NCBI GenBank assembly: GCA_910587485.1
Contig: CAJUKN010000016.1
Location: 11,050 to 75,049 of the forward strand
DNA length: 64,000 bases
Reading direction: 5' to 3'
Origin: an uncultured Lachnospira sp.
GTDB lineage: Bacteria > Bacillota > Clostridia > Lachnospirales > Lachnospiraceae
Below, one piece after another: positions 10,238 through 20,497 of the stretch. Under the pieces are notes generated by a model. It made no database searches, was not told where the DNA came from, and was given only the letters and a program-made list of their open reading frames with translations. Position 1 is the stretch's first letter, and every line of letters starts with the position of its first letter. The position numbers and the translations under genes were made by a program.

Positions 10238-10276
10238 GGTTCAATGGATAACGAAAAGTTATTCGTTGAACCTTTT
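10238..10276 (+). terminator. Terminator after the ABC-F gene
   Basis: Stem GGTTCAA...TTGAACC extended by ATAAC/GTTAT around a GAAAA loop, followed by TTTT. It lies 100 bases after the ABC-F stop and before ftsK. The intervening 90 bases are AT-rich without an ORF. Confidence 0.85.
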
Positions 10277-10337
10277 GGTTTTAAATGATATAATTGAGTA
10301 ATGTGCGTGAAGCATATGAAATGGAGGATTTTTAAAG

Positions 10338-13271
10338 ATGGCAGCTAGGAAAATATCAAAAGCCATTGATAGTGAAAATAAGAGTAAAATAATAAAAAAT
10401 CCAAATGCAAAAACAACAAGTGTAAAACGTGGTTCAAAAAGCGCATCGTCAGGTAAAAAAACAGCTCAAAGAAAAAATCATTCTAAAACAAAAAAGAATA
10501 TAAAAACATCGAGCAGTAATAAAATAGTAGATGAATTTCTTGTTCTGATTGCATGTGCAGTTACGCTGTTATTATTTTTAAGTAATTATAATTTAGCAGG
10601 AAGTTTTGGCAACGGAATCAAATGGCTTATGTTTGGCTTGTTGGGAGTAATGGAATATGTTTTTCCATTTGTGCTTGGAATAACGATTGTTTTTATGATT
10701 TCTAATAAGGATATTATAGCAGTTGCAAGGATAAAAACAATTGCAGTTTATGTCTTGATGATTCTCTTGTCAGCGGCATGGCAAAGAGTGAATAATAACC
10801 CTGATATTTCATCAACATCTGTTATACAGTTTTATTTAGTCAGCGCAAACGATAAAGTGGGAGGCGGATTTTTCGGCGGTTTATTATGTAAAATTATGTC
10901 ACCATTAGGAACGCTTGGCACAATGGTGATTCTTATTATTTTTGCAATATTATGTATTGTAATAATAACAGAACGTTCTTTTATTAATTGGGTTCGAGGT
11001 ATAAAAAAAAGCAGCACACGCATGGTTCATGCGGCAAAGCAAGATTATGATATATATAGAGAACATTCTAATGAATATATGTCTTCTTGGTATGATGAAG
11101 ATATCACGGACGAGGAATCTGAAGCAGAGTATCTTGAAAGGCGGCGTAAACTCAAGGAAGAAAAACATAAGGAGCGTTTATTAAGAGAACAGCAAGATAT
11201 TAAAGCTCGCGAGGAACGGGCAAAGAGACGTATGGCAAAGAAAGTAAGAGGAATAACAGTAGATACAGAACTTCCAAGAGAAATGGAAAATATCGCACCT
11301 GAAAGCATTAATATACATGAGATTATGTCATATACGGATATTAATGACCAGTATTCACAGGATATATATGAGCCAGACAATGTAGAATTAGAAAAAAATA
11401 CATATGGCAGGAAAAAAGCAGAGCCTAGTCTGGTACAAACCTCACCATTGCTTGATATAACGATGATAAATGAAACAGAAGAATTACCACTAGAAGAAAT
11501 TGATATATTGGATGAAGAAAATATAGTAAATCAAAATATATTAAATGAAAATATGTTAAGTCAACGTATGTTACAGCAAGATACATTACAACAGAGTATG
11601 TTGCAGCAAGATATATTACAGCAAAATGCATCAAAAAATGATATGCAAAAAGAAGAAGACATTTCAGAAAGACAAGCAATATCAGAAGATAAATATATAG
11701 TAGAAACAAAGACAATAGAAAAATCCATGTCTTTAAGAGCGTCAAAGCCAGTAGAAGAGCATAAGGCAATGGAGAAAGAGAAACCAATAACACAAGGGGA
11801 AAGAACTCAATCAGCAATTCAGTCTTATAAGGTTCCGCCAATGGATTTGTTAAGTTTGCCAAAGAAAAAAGGGAAAGGCAATATTGAGATGGAAAATAAG
11901 GCTACAGCTATTCGTTTACAGCAGACCTTGCAAAATTTTGGCGTAAAGGTAATCATAACAAACATAAGCTGTGGACCATCAGTTACAAGATATGAATTGC
12001 AGCCTGAACAGGGGGTTAAAGTAAGCAAAATTGTTTCGCTTGCAGATGATATTAAATTAAATCTAGCAGCAGCCGACATAAGAATTGAGGCACCTATTCC
12101 CGGAAAAGCGGCAATTGGTATCGAAGTTCCAAATAAAGAGGCAGGAAGTGTATGTTTAAGAGAATTATTAGAAGATGAGGCATTTACTGGCAACAGTTCA
12201 AAAATTGCATTTGCTGCTGGAAAAGATATTGCGGGAAAGCCTATTGTAGCAGATATTGCAAAAATGCCGCATTTGCTGATTGCAGGTGCTACAGGTTCTG
12301 GTAAATCGGTATGTATTAATACAATTATTATGAGTATATTGTATAAAGCAAGACCTGATGAAGTAAAGTTGATTATGGTAGACCCAAAAGTAGTTGAATT
12401 AAGTGTTTATAATGGAATACCTCATTTGTTAGCGCCTGTCGTAACAGACCCAAAGAAAGCATCTGGTGCGCTAAATTGGGCGGTTGCTGAGATGACAGAC
12501 AGGTATAAAAAGTTTGCGCAGATGGGTGTGCGAAATTTGAAAGGATACAATGCGGAAATTGAAAAAATTTCCGCTTCACAAGAAGAAAAACCTCAAAAAA
12601 TGCCAGAAATCGTTATTATTATTGATGAGTTGGCAGATTTGATGATGGTAGCACCGGGAGAGGTTGAAGATGCAATATGTCGTCTTGCACAGTTAGCGCG
12701 TGCTGCAGGTATTCATCTTGTTATTGCAACACAAAGACCATCTGTCAATGTTATAACAGGTATTATCAAAGCCAATGTTCCATCAAGAATTGCATTTTCT
12801 GTGTCATCAGGCGTGGATTCAAGAACAATTATTGATATGAATGGTGCTGAAAAACTGTTAGGTAAGGGCGATATGTTGTTCTTCCCTTCAGGATATCCAA
12901 AGCCTGTGAGAGTTCAAGGAGCATTTGTTTCCGATGAAGAAGTCAGTAATGTGGTTGATTATCTCAAACAAAATATGGTAGAAGAAGTTGTATATAATGA
13001 AGATATAACAAATGTTTCTTCACCTACAAGTGAAACGGAAAAAAATAATAATGACAGAGATTCTTTGTTTGAAGAGGCAGGACGATTTGTTATTGAAAAA
13101 GACAAAGGTTCTATTGGAATGTTACAACGATATTTCAAGATAGGCTTTAACAGGGCAGGCAGGATTATGGACCAGCTTGCAGAAGTGGGGGTTGTCGGTC
13201 CAGAGATTGGCACAAAAGCAAGAAAAATACTTATGACAGAAGAAGAATTTGAAAATTTGCTGCATCAATAA
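10338..13271 (+). CDS. ftsK: DNA translocase FtsK/SpoIIIE
   Basis: 977 aa, ATG with GGAGG 11 bases upstream. Basic N-terminus, then four to five membrane spans (about residues 67-210), then a long charged linker, then the motor. The linker (about 225-500) has a Gln/Met-rich low-complexity stretch with repeated LQQD/LQQS units near bases 11560-11630. The motor shows Walker A GATGSGKS (about residue 652), Walker B IIIDELADL (about 757), RAAGIHLVIATQRPS, and a C-terminal winged-helix gamma domain (about 905-975) that reads KOPS-like polarity sequences. Family role: a hexameric pump at the septum that clears or exports chromosomal DNA during division or into the forespore. It stands as a single gene between an ABC-F gene and fhs. 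Confidence 0.96.
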   Translation: MAARKISKAIDSENKSKIIKNPNAKTTSVKRGSKSASSGKKTAQRKNHSKTKKNIKTSSSNKIVDEFLVLIACAVTLLLFLSNYNLAGSFGNGIKWLMFGLLGVMEYVFPFVLGITIVFMISNKDIIAVARIKTIAVYVLMILLSAAWQRVNNNPDISSTSVIQFYLVSANDKVGGGFFGGLLCKIMSPLGTLGTMVILIIFAILCIVIITERSFINWVRGIKKSSTRMVHAAKQDYDIYREHSNEYMSSWYDEDITDEESEAEYLERRRKLKEEKHKERLLREQQDIKAREERAKRRMAKKVRGITVDTELPREMENIAPESINIHEIMSYTDINDQYSQDIYEPDNVELEKNTYGRKKAEPSLVQTSPLLDITMINETEELPLEEIDILDEENIVNQNILNENMLSQRMLQQDTLQQSMLQQDILQQNASKNDMQKEEDISERQAISEDKYIVETKTIEKSMSLRASKPVEEHKAMEKEKPITQGERTQSAIQSYKVPPMDLLSLPKKKGKGNIEMENKATAIRLQQTLQNFGVKVIITNISCGPSVTRYELQPEQGVKVSKIVSLADDIKLNLAAADIRIEAPIPGKAAIGIEVPNKEAGSVCLRELLEDEAFTGNSSKIAFAAGKDIAGKPIVADIAKMPHLLIAGATGSGKSVCINTIIMSILYKARPDEVKLIMVDPKVVELSVYNGIPHLLAPVVTDPKKASGALNWAVAEMTDRYKKFAQMGVRNLKGYNAEIEKISASQEEKPQKMPEIVIIIDELADLMMVAPGEVEDAICRLAQLARAAGIHLVIATQRPSVNVITGIIKANVPSRIAFSVSSGVDSRTIIDMNGAEKLLGKGDMLFFPSGYPKPVRVQGAFVSDEEVSNVVDYLKQNMVEEVVYNEDITNVSSPTSETEKNNNDRDSLFEEAGRFVIEKDKGSIGMLQRYFKIGFNRAGRIMDQLAEVGVVGPEIGTKARKILMTEEEFENLLHQ

Positions 13272-13385
13272 CATAGATAATTGTAAAATTCCAATTTTTA
13301 TTATATCTTGTATAAAATAAAAAATTATAATTTACAATAATCTATTTTACAATTGTCTATCAACAATTTTATATGGAGGATTAAT

Positions 13386-15065
13386 ATGGGTGTAAAAAGT
13401 GATATTGAAATAGCTCAAGAGGCAAAACTAGAAAATATAACAGAGGTTGCTGCAAAGGTTGGAATACTAGAAGATGAATTAGAATTGTATGGAAAGTATA
13501 AGGCAAAACTTTCCGATGATGTGATGAAGCGATTTTCGGATAAACCAGATGGAAAATTGGTTTTAGTGACAGCCATCAATCCAACGCCTGCTGGTGAAGG
13601 AAAAACAACAATCAGCATTGGACTTACAGAAGGACTGAATAAGATGGGTGTAAAGGCTGTTGCTGCTTTAAGAGAACCATCACTAGGTCCATGTTTTGGC
13701 ATAAAGGGCGGCGCCGCTGGCGGCGGATATGCACAAGTCGTTCCAATGGAGGACTTAAATCTACATTTTACGGGAGATTTTCATGCCATTACGGCTGCTA
13801 ATAATCTGCTTGCTGCTATGCTTGACAATCATATTATGCACGGTAATGAACTTCATATTGATACAAAGCGAGTGGTTTGGAAGCGTTGTCTGGATATGAA
13901 TGACAGAGCATTGCGAAATATTATTGTAGGTATGGGTGCAAAGACGGACGGTGTTGTTCGTGAAGACCATTTTATTATCACCGTTGCTTCTGAGATTATG
14001 GCTATTTTATGTCTGGCTGAAGATATGGCAGACTTAAAAGAACGACTTGGAAAAATTATTGTTGCATATAATACAGAGGGAAATCCAGTTACAGCACAAG
14101 ATTTAAAGGCAACAGGCTCAATGGCTGCATTGCTTAAAGATGCAATGAAACCAAATATGATACAAACTTTAGAAAATACACCCGTACTTGTACATGGAGG
14201 ACCATTTGCTAATATTGCACATGGCTGTAATTCGGTGAGAGCAACAAAACTGGCGTTAAAACTTGGTGATGTTGCAGTGACAGAGGCTGGATTTGGCGCA
14301 GATTTAGGCGCAGAAAAGTTTATGGATATCAAATGCAGACTTGCTGGATTAAAACCCGATGCAGTGGTGCTTGTTGCGACAATTCGAGCGTTAAAATATA
14401 ATGGTGGTGTTTCTAAGGAACAATTAGGAGAGGAAAATATAGAAGCATTAGAAAAAGGAATTGTCAATTTAGATAAACACATTGAAAATATCCAAAAATA
14501 TGGTGTGCCTGTAGTGGTTACACTCAATCAATTTATTACAGATACAGATAAGGAATATTCATTTGTAAAAAGACATTGCGAGGAGAAAGGCTGTGAATTT
14601 GCCATAGCTAAAGTGTGGGCTAAAGGCGGTGAAGGCGGATTAGAGTTGGCAAAAAAAGTAATGGATACCTTGTCTGTAAAAGAATCAAATTTCAAGCCAA
14701 TATATGAAGATACATTAAGTATTACAGAAAAAATAGAAAAAATTGCCAAAGAAATTTATGGTGCAGATGGTGTAGAATATTCCGATGCTGCAAAAAATGA
14801 ATTGGAACATATCACAAAGATGGGATATGCTCATTTTCCAGTCTGTATGGCAAAAACACAGTATTCCTTGTCAGATAATGCAAATCTGTTAGGCAGACCA
14901 CAAGGGTTTAAAATCACTGTCAGAGAGGTTTATGTCAATGCAGGTGCGGGTTTTGTCGTAGCCATTACAGGGAAGATTTTAACCATGCCGGGACTTCCAA
15001 AGTCACCTGCCGCAGAACGAATTGATTATAATGAAGAAGAAAATCGTATTGTTGGACTGTTTTAG
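13386..15065 (+). CDS. fhs: Formate-tetrahydrofolate ligase
   Basis: 559 aa, close to the usual 556. ATG 13386 is chosen because GGAGG lies 6 bases upstream; the in-frame ATG at 13353 would add 11 residues without an RBS. It makes 10-formyl-THF from formate, THF and ATP in the cytosol. The P-loop PAGEGKTT is at about residue 70, and the family strings REPSLGPCFGIKGGAAGGG and LPKSPAAERID are present near the N- and C-termini. 10-formyl-THF feeds Fmt encoded further downstream (19.5 kb) and purine synthesis. Leader 13272-13385 contains AT-rich inverted repeats (TTGTAAAATT...AATTTACAA) but no THF riboswitch that I can recognise. Confidence 0.97.
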   Translation: MGVKSDIEIAQEAKLENITEVAAKVGILEDELELYGKYKAKLSDDVMKRFSDKPDGKLVLVTAINPTPAGEGKTTISIGLTEGLNKMGVKAVAALREPSLGPCFGIKGGAAGGGYAQVVPMEDLNLHFTGDFHAITAANNLLAAMLDNHIMHGNELHIDTKRVVWKRCLDMNDRALRNIIVGMGAKTDGVVREDHFIITVASEIMAILCLAEDMADLKERLGKIIVAYNTEGNPVTAQDLKATGSMAALLKDAMKPNMIQTLENTPVLVHGGPFANIAHGCNSVRATKLALKLGDVAVTEAGFGADLGAEKFMDIKCRLAGLKPDAVVLVATIRALKYNGGVSKEQLGEENIEALEKGIVNLDKHIENIQKYGVPVVVTLNQFITDTDKEYSFVKRHCEEKGCEFAIAKVWAKGGEGGLELAKKVMDTLSVKESNFKPIYEDTLSITEKIEKIAKEIYGADGVEYSDAAKNELEHITKMGYAHFPVCMAKTQYSLSDNANLLGRPQGFKITVREVYVNAGAGFVVAITGKILTMPGLPKSPAAERIDYNEEENRIVGLF

Positions 15066-15083
15066 TCAGAATAGGAGGCGTTT

Positions 15084-16580
15084 TTGTTATTAGCAAAGTT
15101 AATTGAAAAGTTGGATTATGAAGTTAAGCAAGGAAACTTGTCAATTGAGATAACTGGTTTGACTTCTGATTCACGAAAAGTTGTAAATCATGGAGTGTTT
15201 GTTGCTATCGTAGGTGCCAATAGTGATGGACATCACTATTTGGACAGCGTTATCGAAAAAAATGCGGCAGCAGTGATTGTACAAAGAGGCAGTAAGCTGC
15301 CAGAAAATATTTCAGATAATGTTACCGTGATTGTAACAGATAATACACGATTGGCGTTAGCATACGCTGCTGCTGCCTATTATGGATATCCAGCAAAACA
15401 ATTATTTACAATAGGAATAACAGGAACAAAAGGGAAAACGACAACTACATATATGATTAAAAATGTGTTGGAGGCTTGTGGTATTAAGACAGGATTGATT
15501 GGAACGATTGAAACGATTATAGGTGATGAGGTGACGCCTGCTTCCAACACAACACCAGAGTCTATTAAAATCCATGAAACATTTGCAAAGATGGTAGAAA
15601 AAGGTATCAAAGCAGTGGTTATGGAGGTGTCCTCTCAAGGGCTAAAGCTTGATAGAACAGCAGGAATTGAGTTTGATATTGGGGTATTTACCAATTTGGA
15701 ATCCGACCATATTGGACCCAATGAACATGAATCATTTGATGAATATTTACATTGTAAATCGTTGTTATTTAAACAATGTAAGCTTGGCATTGTAAATGGC
15801 GATGATAAGTATACAGACCAGATATTAAATGGTGCATTATGTGAAGTTGAACGATATGGTTTACAGAATCAATGCGATTTGTATGCCGAAAATATTAAAC
15901 TTTTCCATGAAAATGGAAAAATCGGTTTAAATTATGATTGTAAAGGATTGCTTGATATTTCAATCCATTTGAATTTGCCCGGAAAGTTTTCTGTGTACAA
16001 TTCACTTTGTGCAATTGCTGTTACAAGACATCTTGGAGTTAATGTAGATACATTAACAGAGGTTATAAAAGATGTCAAGGTAAAAGGCAGAGTAGAGCTT
16101 GTTAAAGTTTCAGACTATTTTTCAGTTATGATAGATTATGCACATAATGCGATGTCATTAAAAAGTATATTAACAACATTAAAAGAATATAAACCCAACC
16201 GATTGGTTTGTCTTTTTGGCTGTGGAGGGAATCGTTCAAAAGATAGAAGATATGAGATGGGGAAGGTTTCTGGTGAGTTATCGGATTTCACCATTATTAC
16301 ATCCGATAATCCACGATTTGAAAAGCCTGAGATGATTATAAAAGATATTGAATCTTCACTTAGTAAGATTACAGATTCATATATTACCATTATAGATAGA
16401 GCTGAAGCGATAAAATATGCTATAGGTTCAGGAAAGCCTGGTGATATTATTATTATAGCGGGCAAAGGGCATGAAGATTATCAGGAAATAGAGGGTGTTA
16501 AATATCCGATGGATGAACGAACACTCATTTCAGATGCCGTAAAACAGTTAAAAGATGAAGGAGTACAAGGGTTATTGTAA
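15084..16580 (+). CDS. murE: UDP-N-acetylmuramoyl-tripeptide synthetase MurE
   Basis: 498 aa, TTG start 5 bases after AGGAGG and 18 bases after fhs, so probably co-transcribed. It adds the third peptide residue to UDP-MurNAc-Ala-Glu. The ATP loop GTKGKTTTT is at about residue 112, followed by the carbamylated-lysine region and the Mur ligase C domain. The substrate-specificity motif reads DNPR (near base 16312), which is the signature of meso-diaminopimelate-adding enzymes. It is separated from the other mur genes of the window (dcw cluster at 41-50 kb). It ends in TAATG, sharing one base with priA. Confidence 0.96.
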   Translation: MLLAKLIEKLDYEVKQGNLSIEITGLTSDSRKVVNHGVFVAIVGANSDGHHYLDSVIEKNAAAVIVQRGSKLPENISDNVTVIVTDNTRLALAYAAAAYYGYPAKQLFTIGITGTKGKTTTTYMIKNVLEACGIKTGLIGTIETIIGDEVTPASNTTPESIKIHETFAKMVEKGIKAVVMEVSSQGLKLDRTAGIEFDIGVFTNLESDHIGPNEHESFDEYLHCKSLLFKQCKLGIVNGDDKYTDQILNGALCEVERYGLQNQCDLYAENIKLFHENGKIGLNYDCKGLLDISIHLNLPGKFSVYNSLCAIAVTRHLGVNVDTLTEVIKDVKVKGRVELVKVSDYFSVMIDYAHNAMSLKSILTTLKEYKPNRLVCLFGCGGNRSKDRRYEMGKVSGELSDFTIITSDNPRFEKPEMIIKDIESSLSKITDSYITIIDRAEAIKYAIGSGKPGDIIIIAGKGHEDYQEIEGVKYPMDERTLISDAVKQLKDEGVQGLL

Positions 16581-18871
16581 TGTATGCAGATATCATAGTG
16601 GATATATCCCATGAACATTTGGACAAAACATTTCAATATGCAGTTCCAGACCATTTGCTTGATGAGATTGATATAGGCGTTATGGTAAATGTTCCATTTG
16701 GAAGAGGAAACAAAATTATTACAGGGTATGTTGTTAATCTTACAAAACAGCCTTCATATGATATTTTAAAAATAAAAGATATTAAAGAGATTGTTCCACA
16801 GCGAGTAAAAACGGTTGAACGAATGATTCAATTGGCAGCATGGCTGCGCCATAATTATGGTTCAACAATGAATCAGGCATTAAAAACAGTTATTCCTGTA
16901 AAAGATAAAATTCAGGCAAAACAAAGAAAAATAATTTCACTTGTGGTGTCTAAAGAGGAAGCTTGCACCGTTTTAGAGCAGTTTCAAAAAAAACATGCAG
17001 TAGCTATGGCAAGAGTGCTTCAAGCACTTATCAATGAGGGAAAATGTGATGTTTCAGATATTCAAACGAAATTAAATATTACAGCAAAAACTATACAAGC
17101 CCTTGAAAATAAAGGGCTTGTGCAGATAGAAACAGAACATATTTACAGAAATCCCATCAAGGGAACTATCTTACAAAATGAATCCGTTGAATTAAATCAT
17201 CAGCAAAAAGAGGCTATCCATACATTTATTGAAGATTATAATAACAAGATAAGAAAAACATATCTGTTATATGGTATTACTGGAAGTGGCAAGACCAATG
17301 TATATATAGAAATGATAGAACATGTTGTGAATCTTGGAAAGCAAGTGATTGTGCTGATACCAGAAATTGCATTGACCTTTCAGACCGTGCAGCGTTTTTA
17401 TAGACGTTTTGGAGACAAAGTATCCATTATGAACTCGCGCATGTCAAAGGGAGAGCGTTACGACCAATTTAAAAGAGCAATGGCAGGCGAAATACGTATT
17501 ATGATAGGACCGCGTTCTGTATTGTTTACACCATTTAATGATTTAGGGCTTATTGTGATTGATGAGGAGCATGAAACAGCATACAAAAGTGAACAGTCCC
17601 CAAAGTATCATGCAAGAGAAACAGCAGTTCATATAGCAGAAACCATGTCTGCATCGGTGGTGCTTGGTTCCGCTACACCTTCACTTGAAAGTTACTACAG
17701 AGCGCAACAAGGCTTATATCAGTTAATAAAATTAGATAAGAGAGCTACAGGTGCAAATCTTCCTAATATTTATGTGGAAGATTTAAGAAAGGAACTCAAT
17801 GAGGGAAATCGCTCCATATTATCAAGAAGGCTTGCAGCAATGATTGATGACCGATTAAAAAAACATCAACAAGTCATACTTTTTTTAAATAAACGTGGAT
17901 ATGCAGGATTTATTTCATGCAGGTCTTGTGGGAAAGTGTTTAAATGCCCTCATTGTGATATATCACTTACGCATCATATAAATCATTATGGCAACGAATT
18001 GGTCTGTCATTATTGTGGATACAGACAGCCTGAAATAAAAGTGTGTCCAGAGTGCGGCTCAAAATATGTTTCTGGTTTTCGAGCAGGCACGCAGCAGGTT
18101 GAACAGATGCTTTCCCAAACGTTTCCAACAGCAAAAATATTGCGTATGGATATGGATACAACGTCTAAAAAAGGAAGCCATGAGGCGATTCTGTCTTCTT
18201 TTGCAAACCATGAAGCTGATATCTTAGTTGGAACGCAGATGATTGTAAAAGGGCATGATTTTCCGCATGTTACGCTTGTAGGAATATTGGCGGCGGATAT
18301 GTCTTTGTATGTAAGTGATTACAGAGCATCTGAGCGAACGTTTCAACTGTTGGTGCAGGCGGCCGGACGAGCTGGACGAGCAAAAATGCCGGGTGATGTA
18401 GTGATTCAGACATATACGCCAAATCACTATAGTATTGAGGCAGCAAAAGAACAAAATTATGAACAGTTTTATGATGAGGAAATTATTTTTCGGCAAATGT
18501 TGGGGTATCCTCCCATTCAAAATATATTAAAGATAAGTATATCTTCTAAAAATGAAGATGCACTATTGGCAGCATGTCAAGATATAGCCAAATGGCAGGA
18601 TAAGATAAAAAGTGAACTTTTAACCAAAAGTAAACGTTCTGCATTAAGTGCAGAAAGTGGTTTAGAGATGAGAATGAATGGAAGAGAAGAATTGCAGATT
18701 ACAGGACCAATAAAAGCCCCAATATACAAATTAAATGACATTTATACACAAATTATTTTAGTAAAGTCAAAGGATTATGAAATACTGACGGATTTTAAAG
18801 ATAAATGTGATATATATGTTAGGGATAATGTGATGTATAAAAATATTAGCGTTCAATATGATTTTAATTAA
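16580..18871 (+). CDS. priA: Primosomal protein N' (replication restart helicase PriA)
   Basis: 763 aa; its ATG overlaps the murE stop by one base, so the two are translationally coupled. N-terminal 3'-binding domain (about 1-105), winged helix, then superfamily 2 helicase with Walker A GITGSGKT (about residue 234) and IDEEHE, a zinc-binding insert with eight cysteines arranged as C-x2-C pairs (about residues 453-500), helicase motifs ending in GRAGRA, and a C-terminal ssDNA-binding domain. Family role: recognises stalled forks and reloads the replicative helicase. All expected motifs are intact. The murE-priA pairing is local; the following def gene is 60 bases away. Confidence 0.96.
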   Translation: MYADIIVDISHEHLDKTFQYAVPDHLLDEIDIGVMVNVPFGRGNKIITGYVVNLTKQPSYDILKIKDIKEIVPQRVKTVERMIQLAAWLRHNYGSTMNQALKTVIPVKDKIQAKQRKIISLVVSKEEACTVLEQFQKKHAVAMARVLQALINEGKCDVSDIQTKLNITAKTIQALENKGLVQIETEHIYRNPIKGTILQNESVELNHQQKEAIHTFIEDYNNKIRKTYLLYGITGSGKTNVYIEMIEHVVNLGKQVIVLIPEIALTFQTVQRFYRRFGDKVSIMNSRMSKGERYDQFKRAMAGEIRIMIGPRSVLFTPFNDLGLIVIDEEHETAYKSEQSPKYHARETAVHIAETMSASVVLGSATPSLESYYRAQQGLYQLIKLDKRATGANLPNIYVEDLRKELNEGNRSILSRRLAAMIDDRLKKHQQVILFLNKRGYAGFISCRSCGKVFKCPHCDISLTHHINHYGNELVCHYCGYRQPEIKVCPECGSKYVSGFRAGTQQVEQMLSQTFPTAKILRMDMDTTSKKGSHEAILSSFANHEADILVGTQMIVKGHDFPHVTLVGILAADMSLYVSDYRASERTFQLLVQAAGRAGRAKMPGDVVIQTYTPNHYSIEAAKEQNYEQFYDEEIIFRQMLGYPPIQNILKISISSKNEDALLAACQDIAKWQDKIKSELLTKSKRSALSAESGLEMRMNGREELQITGPIKAPIYKLNDIYTQIILVKSKDYEILTDFKDKCDIYVRDNVMYKNISVQYDFN

Positions 18872-18931
18872 TAGCAAAAAATTTATCAGTATCAAAAGAT
18901 ATAAAATTAAAAGAAAGGCATGGTTATTTAT

Positions 18932-19411
18932 ATGGCGATAAGAAATATAAGAACATTAGGGGATGCGATTTTAAAAAAAGAAGCAAAAGAAATTAAAGAA
19001 ATGACACCAAAAATAGAACAGCTTATTGATGATATGTTTGAGACGATGTATGAGGCAAATGGTGTTGGTCTTGCTGCACCTCAAGTGGGAATCCGCAAGA
19101 AATTAGTTGTTATTGACTGTGGCGAAGATGCGTATGTATTAATTAATCCCGTTATATTAGAGACAAGTGGGGAACAGACAGGCAATGAGGGGTGTCTTAG
19201 TGTACCCGGAAAGTGCGGCGTTGTGACAAGACCTAATTATGTAAAAGTAAAAGCCTATGACCGTGATATGAAAGAATATATTATAGAGGGTACAGAACTG
19301 CTTGCAAGATGTCTGTGCCATGAGATAGACCATCTCAGTGGTATTATGTATGTTGATAAGGTAGAAGGAGCGCTTATGGACGTTGATGATGTTGAGGAGG
19401 AAGAAGTATAA
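18932..19411 (+). CDS. def: Peptide deformylase
   Basis: 159 aa. Start ATG 18932 gives the family N-terminus MAIRNIRTLGD; the ATG at 18920 sits only one base after the AAAGG and is less likely. It removes the formyl group from nascent N-formylmethionine. All three metal motifs are seen: GVGLAAPQ (I), EGCLSVPG with the metal cysteine (II) and HEIDH (III). It opens a translation-related run def-fmt-yugP-rsmB-rlmN and pairs functionally with fmt, which adds the formyl group it removes. Confidence 0.96.
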   Translation: MAIRNIRTLGDAILKKEAKEIKEMTPKIEQLIDDMFETMYEANGVGLAAPQVGIRKKLVVIDCGEDAYVLINPVILETSGEQTGNEGCLSVPGKCGVVTRPNYVKVKAYDRDMKEYIIEGTELLARCLCHEIDHLSGIMYVDKVEGALMDVDDVEEEEV

Positions 19412-19540
19412 ATTTTTCTATATTGTAAAAAGTCCCAGTTTATCAATGTATTTGTTATATAAAAAATTAATTTTATAAGTTTATATATTTTTTTTAAAAT
19501 GAAAGAACAACGATACAATCATGTATGGAAATGAGGGGAA

Positions 19541-20485
19541 ATGAGAATAGTATTTATGGGAACACCGGATTTTGCGGTTGGAACATTAGAAAAAATAATT
19601 GAAAATGGATATGAAGTTGTGGCAGTTGTGACACAACCTGATAAGCCAAAAGGAAGAGATAAGAAATTATCACCACCACCAGTGAAAGAGTGTGCATTAA
19701 AACATAATCTAACAGTTTTACAGCCACAGAGGGCAAGAGATGAGGCATTTATACAAGAAGTAAAAAGTTATAATCCCGATGCGATTGTGGTTGTTGCTTT
19801 TGGACAGATTTTGCCTGAAAGTATACTTCATATGACAAAATATGGCTGTATTAATGTACATGCTTCGTTGCTGCCTCAGTATAGAGGAGCTTCACCAATA
19901 CAGTGGGCAGTCATTGATGGATGCAAAAAAACAGGTGTGACAACAATGTTAATGGACGAAGGTATTGATACAGGCGATATTTTAATGGTAAAAGAATATG
20001 AATTAGCAAAAAAAGAAACAGGTGGCAGCTTATTTGACAAGTTAAGTTTATTGGGAGCCGAATTGCTTATAGAAACACTCAAAGGAATTGAAGCAGGAAC
20101 TATCAAACCTGTTAAACAAGATAACGAACAGTCTAGTTATGTTAAAATGTTGACAAAGTCAATGGGACATATTGATTTTGCAAACAGTGCCAATGAAATT
20201 GAACGATTAATACGAGGTCTTAATCCATGGCCAAGTGCTTTTACGTATATTAATAAGAAAATGTTAAAAATTTGGGATGCCGACGTTGTAGAGAGTATAG
20301 AGGATATAAAGGTGCCACAAAATAGTGTGGTTAGAACAGCACTTATATCAAAAGAAAAGATGTATGTAATATGTGGCAGTGGCTTTCTCGAATTGAAGGA
20401 GGTACAATTAGAAGGCAAAAAGAGAATGTGTATAGGAGACTTTTTACGAGGAAATCGTATTGAAAATGGAATTGTATTAGGGTGA
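19541..20485 (+). CDS. fmt: Methionyl-tRNA formyltransferase
   Basis: 314 aa, ATG behind GAGGGGAA. Transfers the formyl group of 10-formyl-THF to Met-tRNAi. N-terminal Rossmann hydrolase domain with the conserved MGTPDFAV start, the loop VHASLLPQYRG and SPIQWA that hold the catalytic Asn/His/Asp set, and DTGDIL; the C-terminal OB domain (about 205-314) is slightly divergent. It follows def after 130 bases, in the usual order, and its one-carbon donor is produced by the fhs product encoded at 13.4 kb. Confidence 0.96.
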   Translation: MRIVFMGTPDFAVGTLEKIIENGYEVVAVVTQPDKPKGRDKKLSPPPVKECALKHNLTVLQPQRARDEAFIQEVKSYNPDAIVVVAFGQILPESILHMTKYGCINVHASLLPQYRGASPIQWAVIDGCKKTGVTTMLMDEGIDTGDILMVKEYELAKKETGGSLFDKLSLLGAELLIETLKGIEAGTIKPVKQDNEQSSYVKMLTKSMGHIDFANSANEIERLIRGLNPWPSAFTYINKKMLKIWDADVVESIEDIKVPQNSVVRTALISKEKMYVICGSGFLELKEVQLEGKKRMCIGDFLRGNRIENGIVLG

Positions 20486-20497
20486 GGTGATAAGATT

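Noticed and set aside
13272..13385. THF riboswitch upstream of fhs
   Set aside because: The leader contains only AT-rich inverted repeats and lacks the conserved GC-containing riboswitch core.
13853..14527. A 224-codon minus-strand open frame
   Set aside because: It lies wholly inside fhs in an antisense frame, has no RBS and no recognisable domain.
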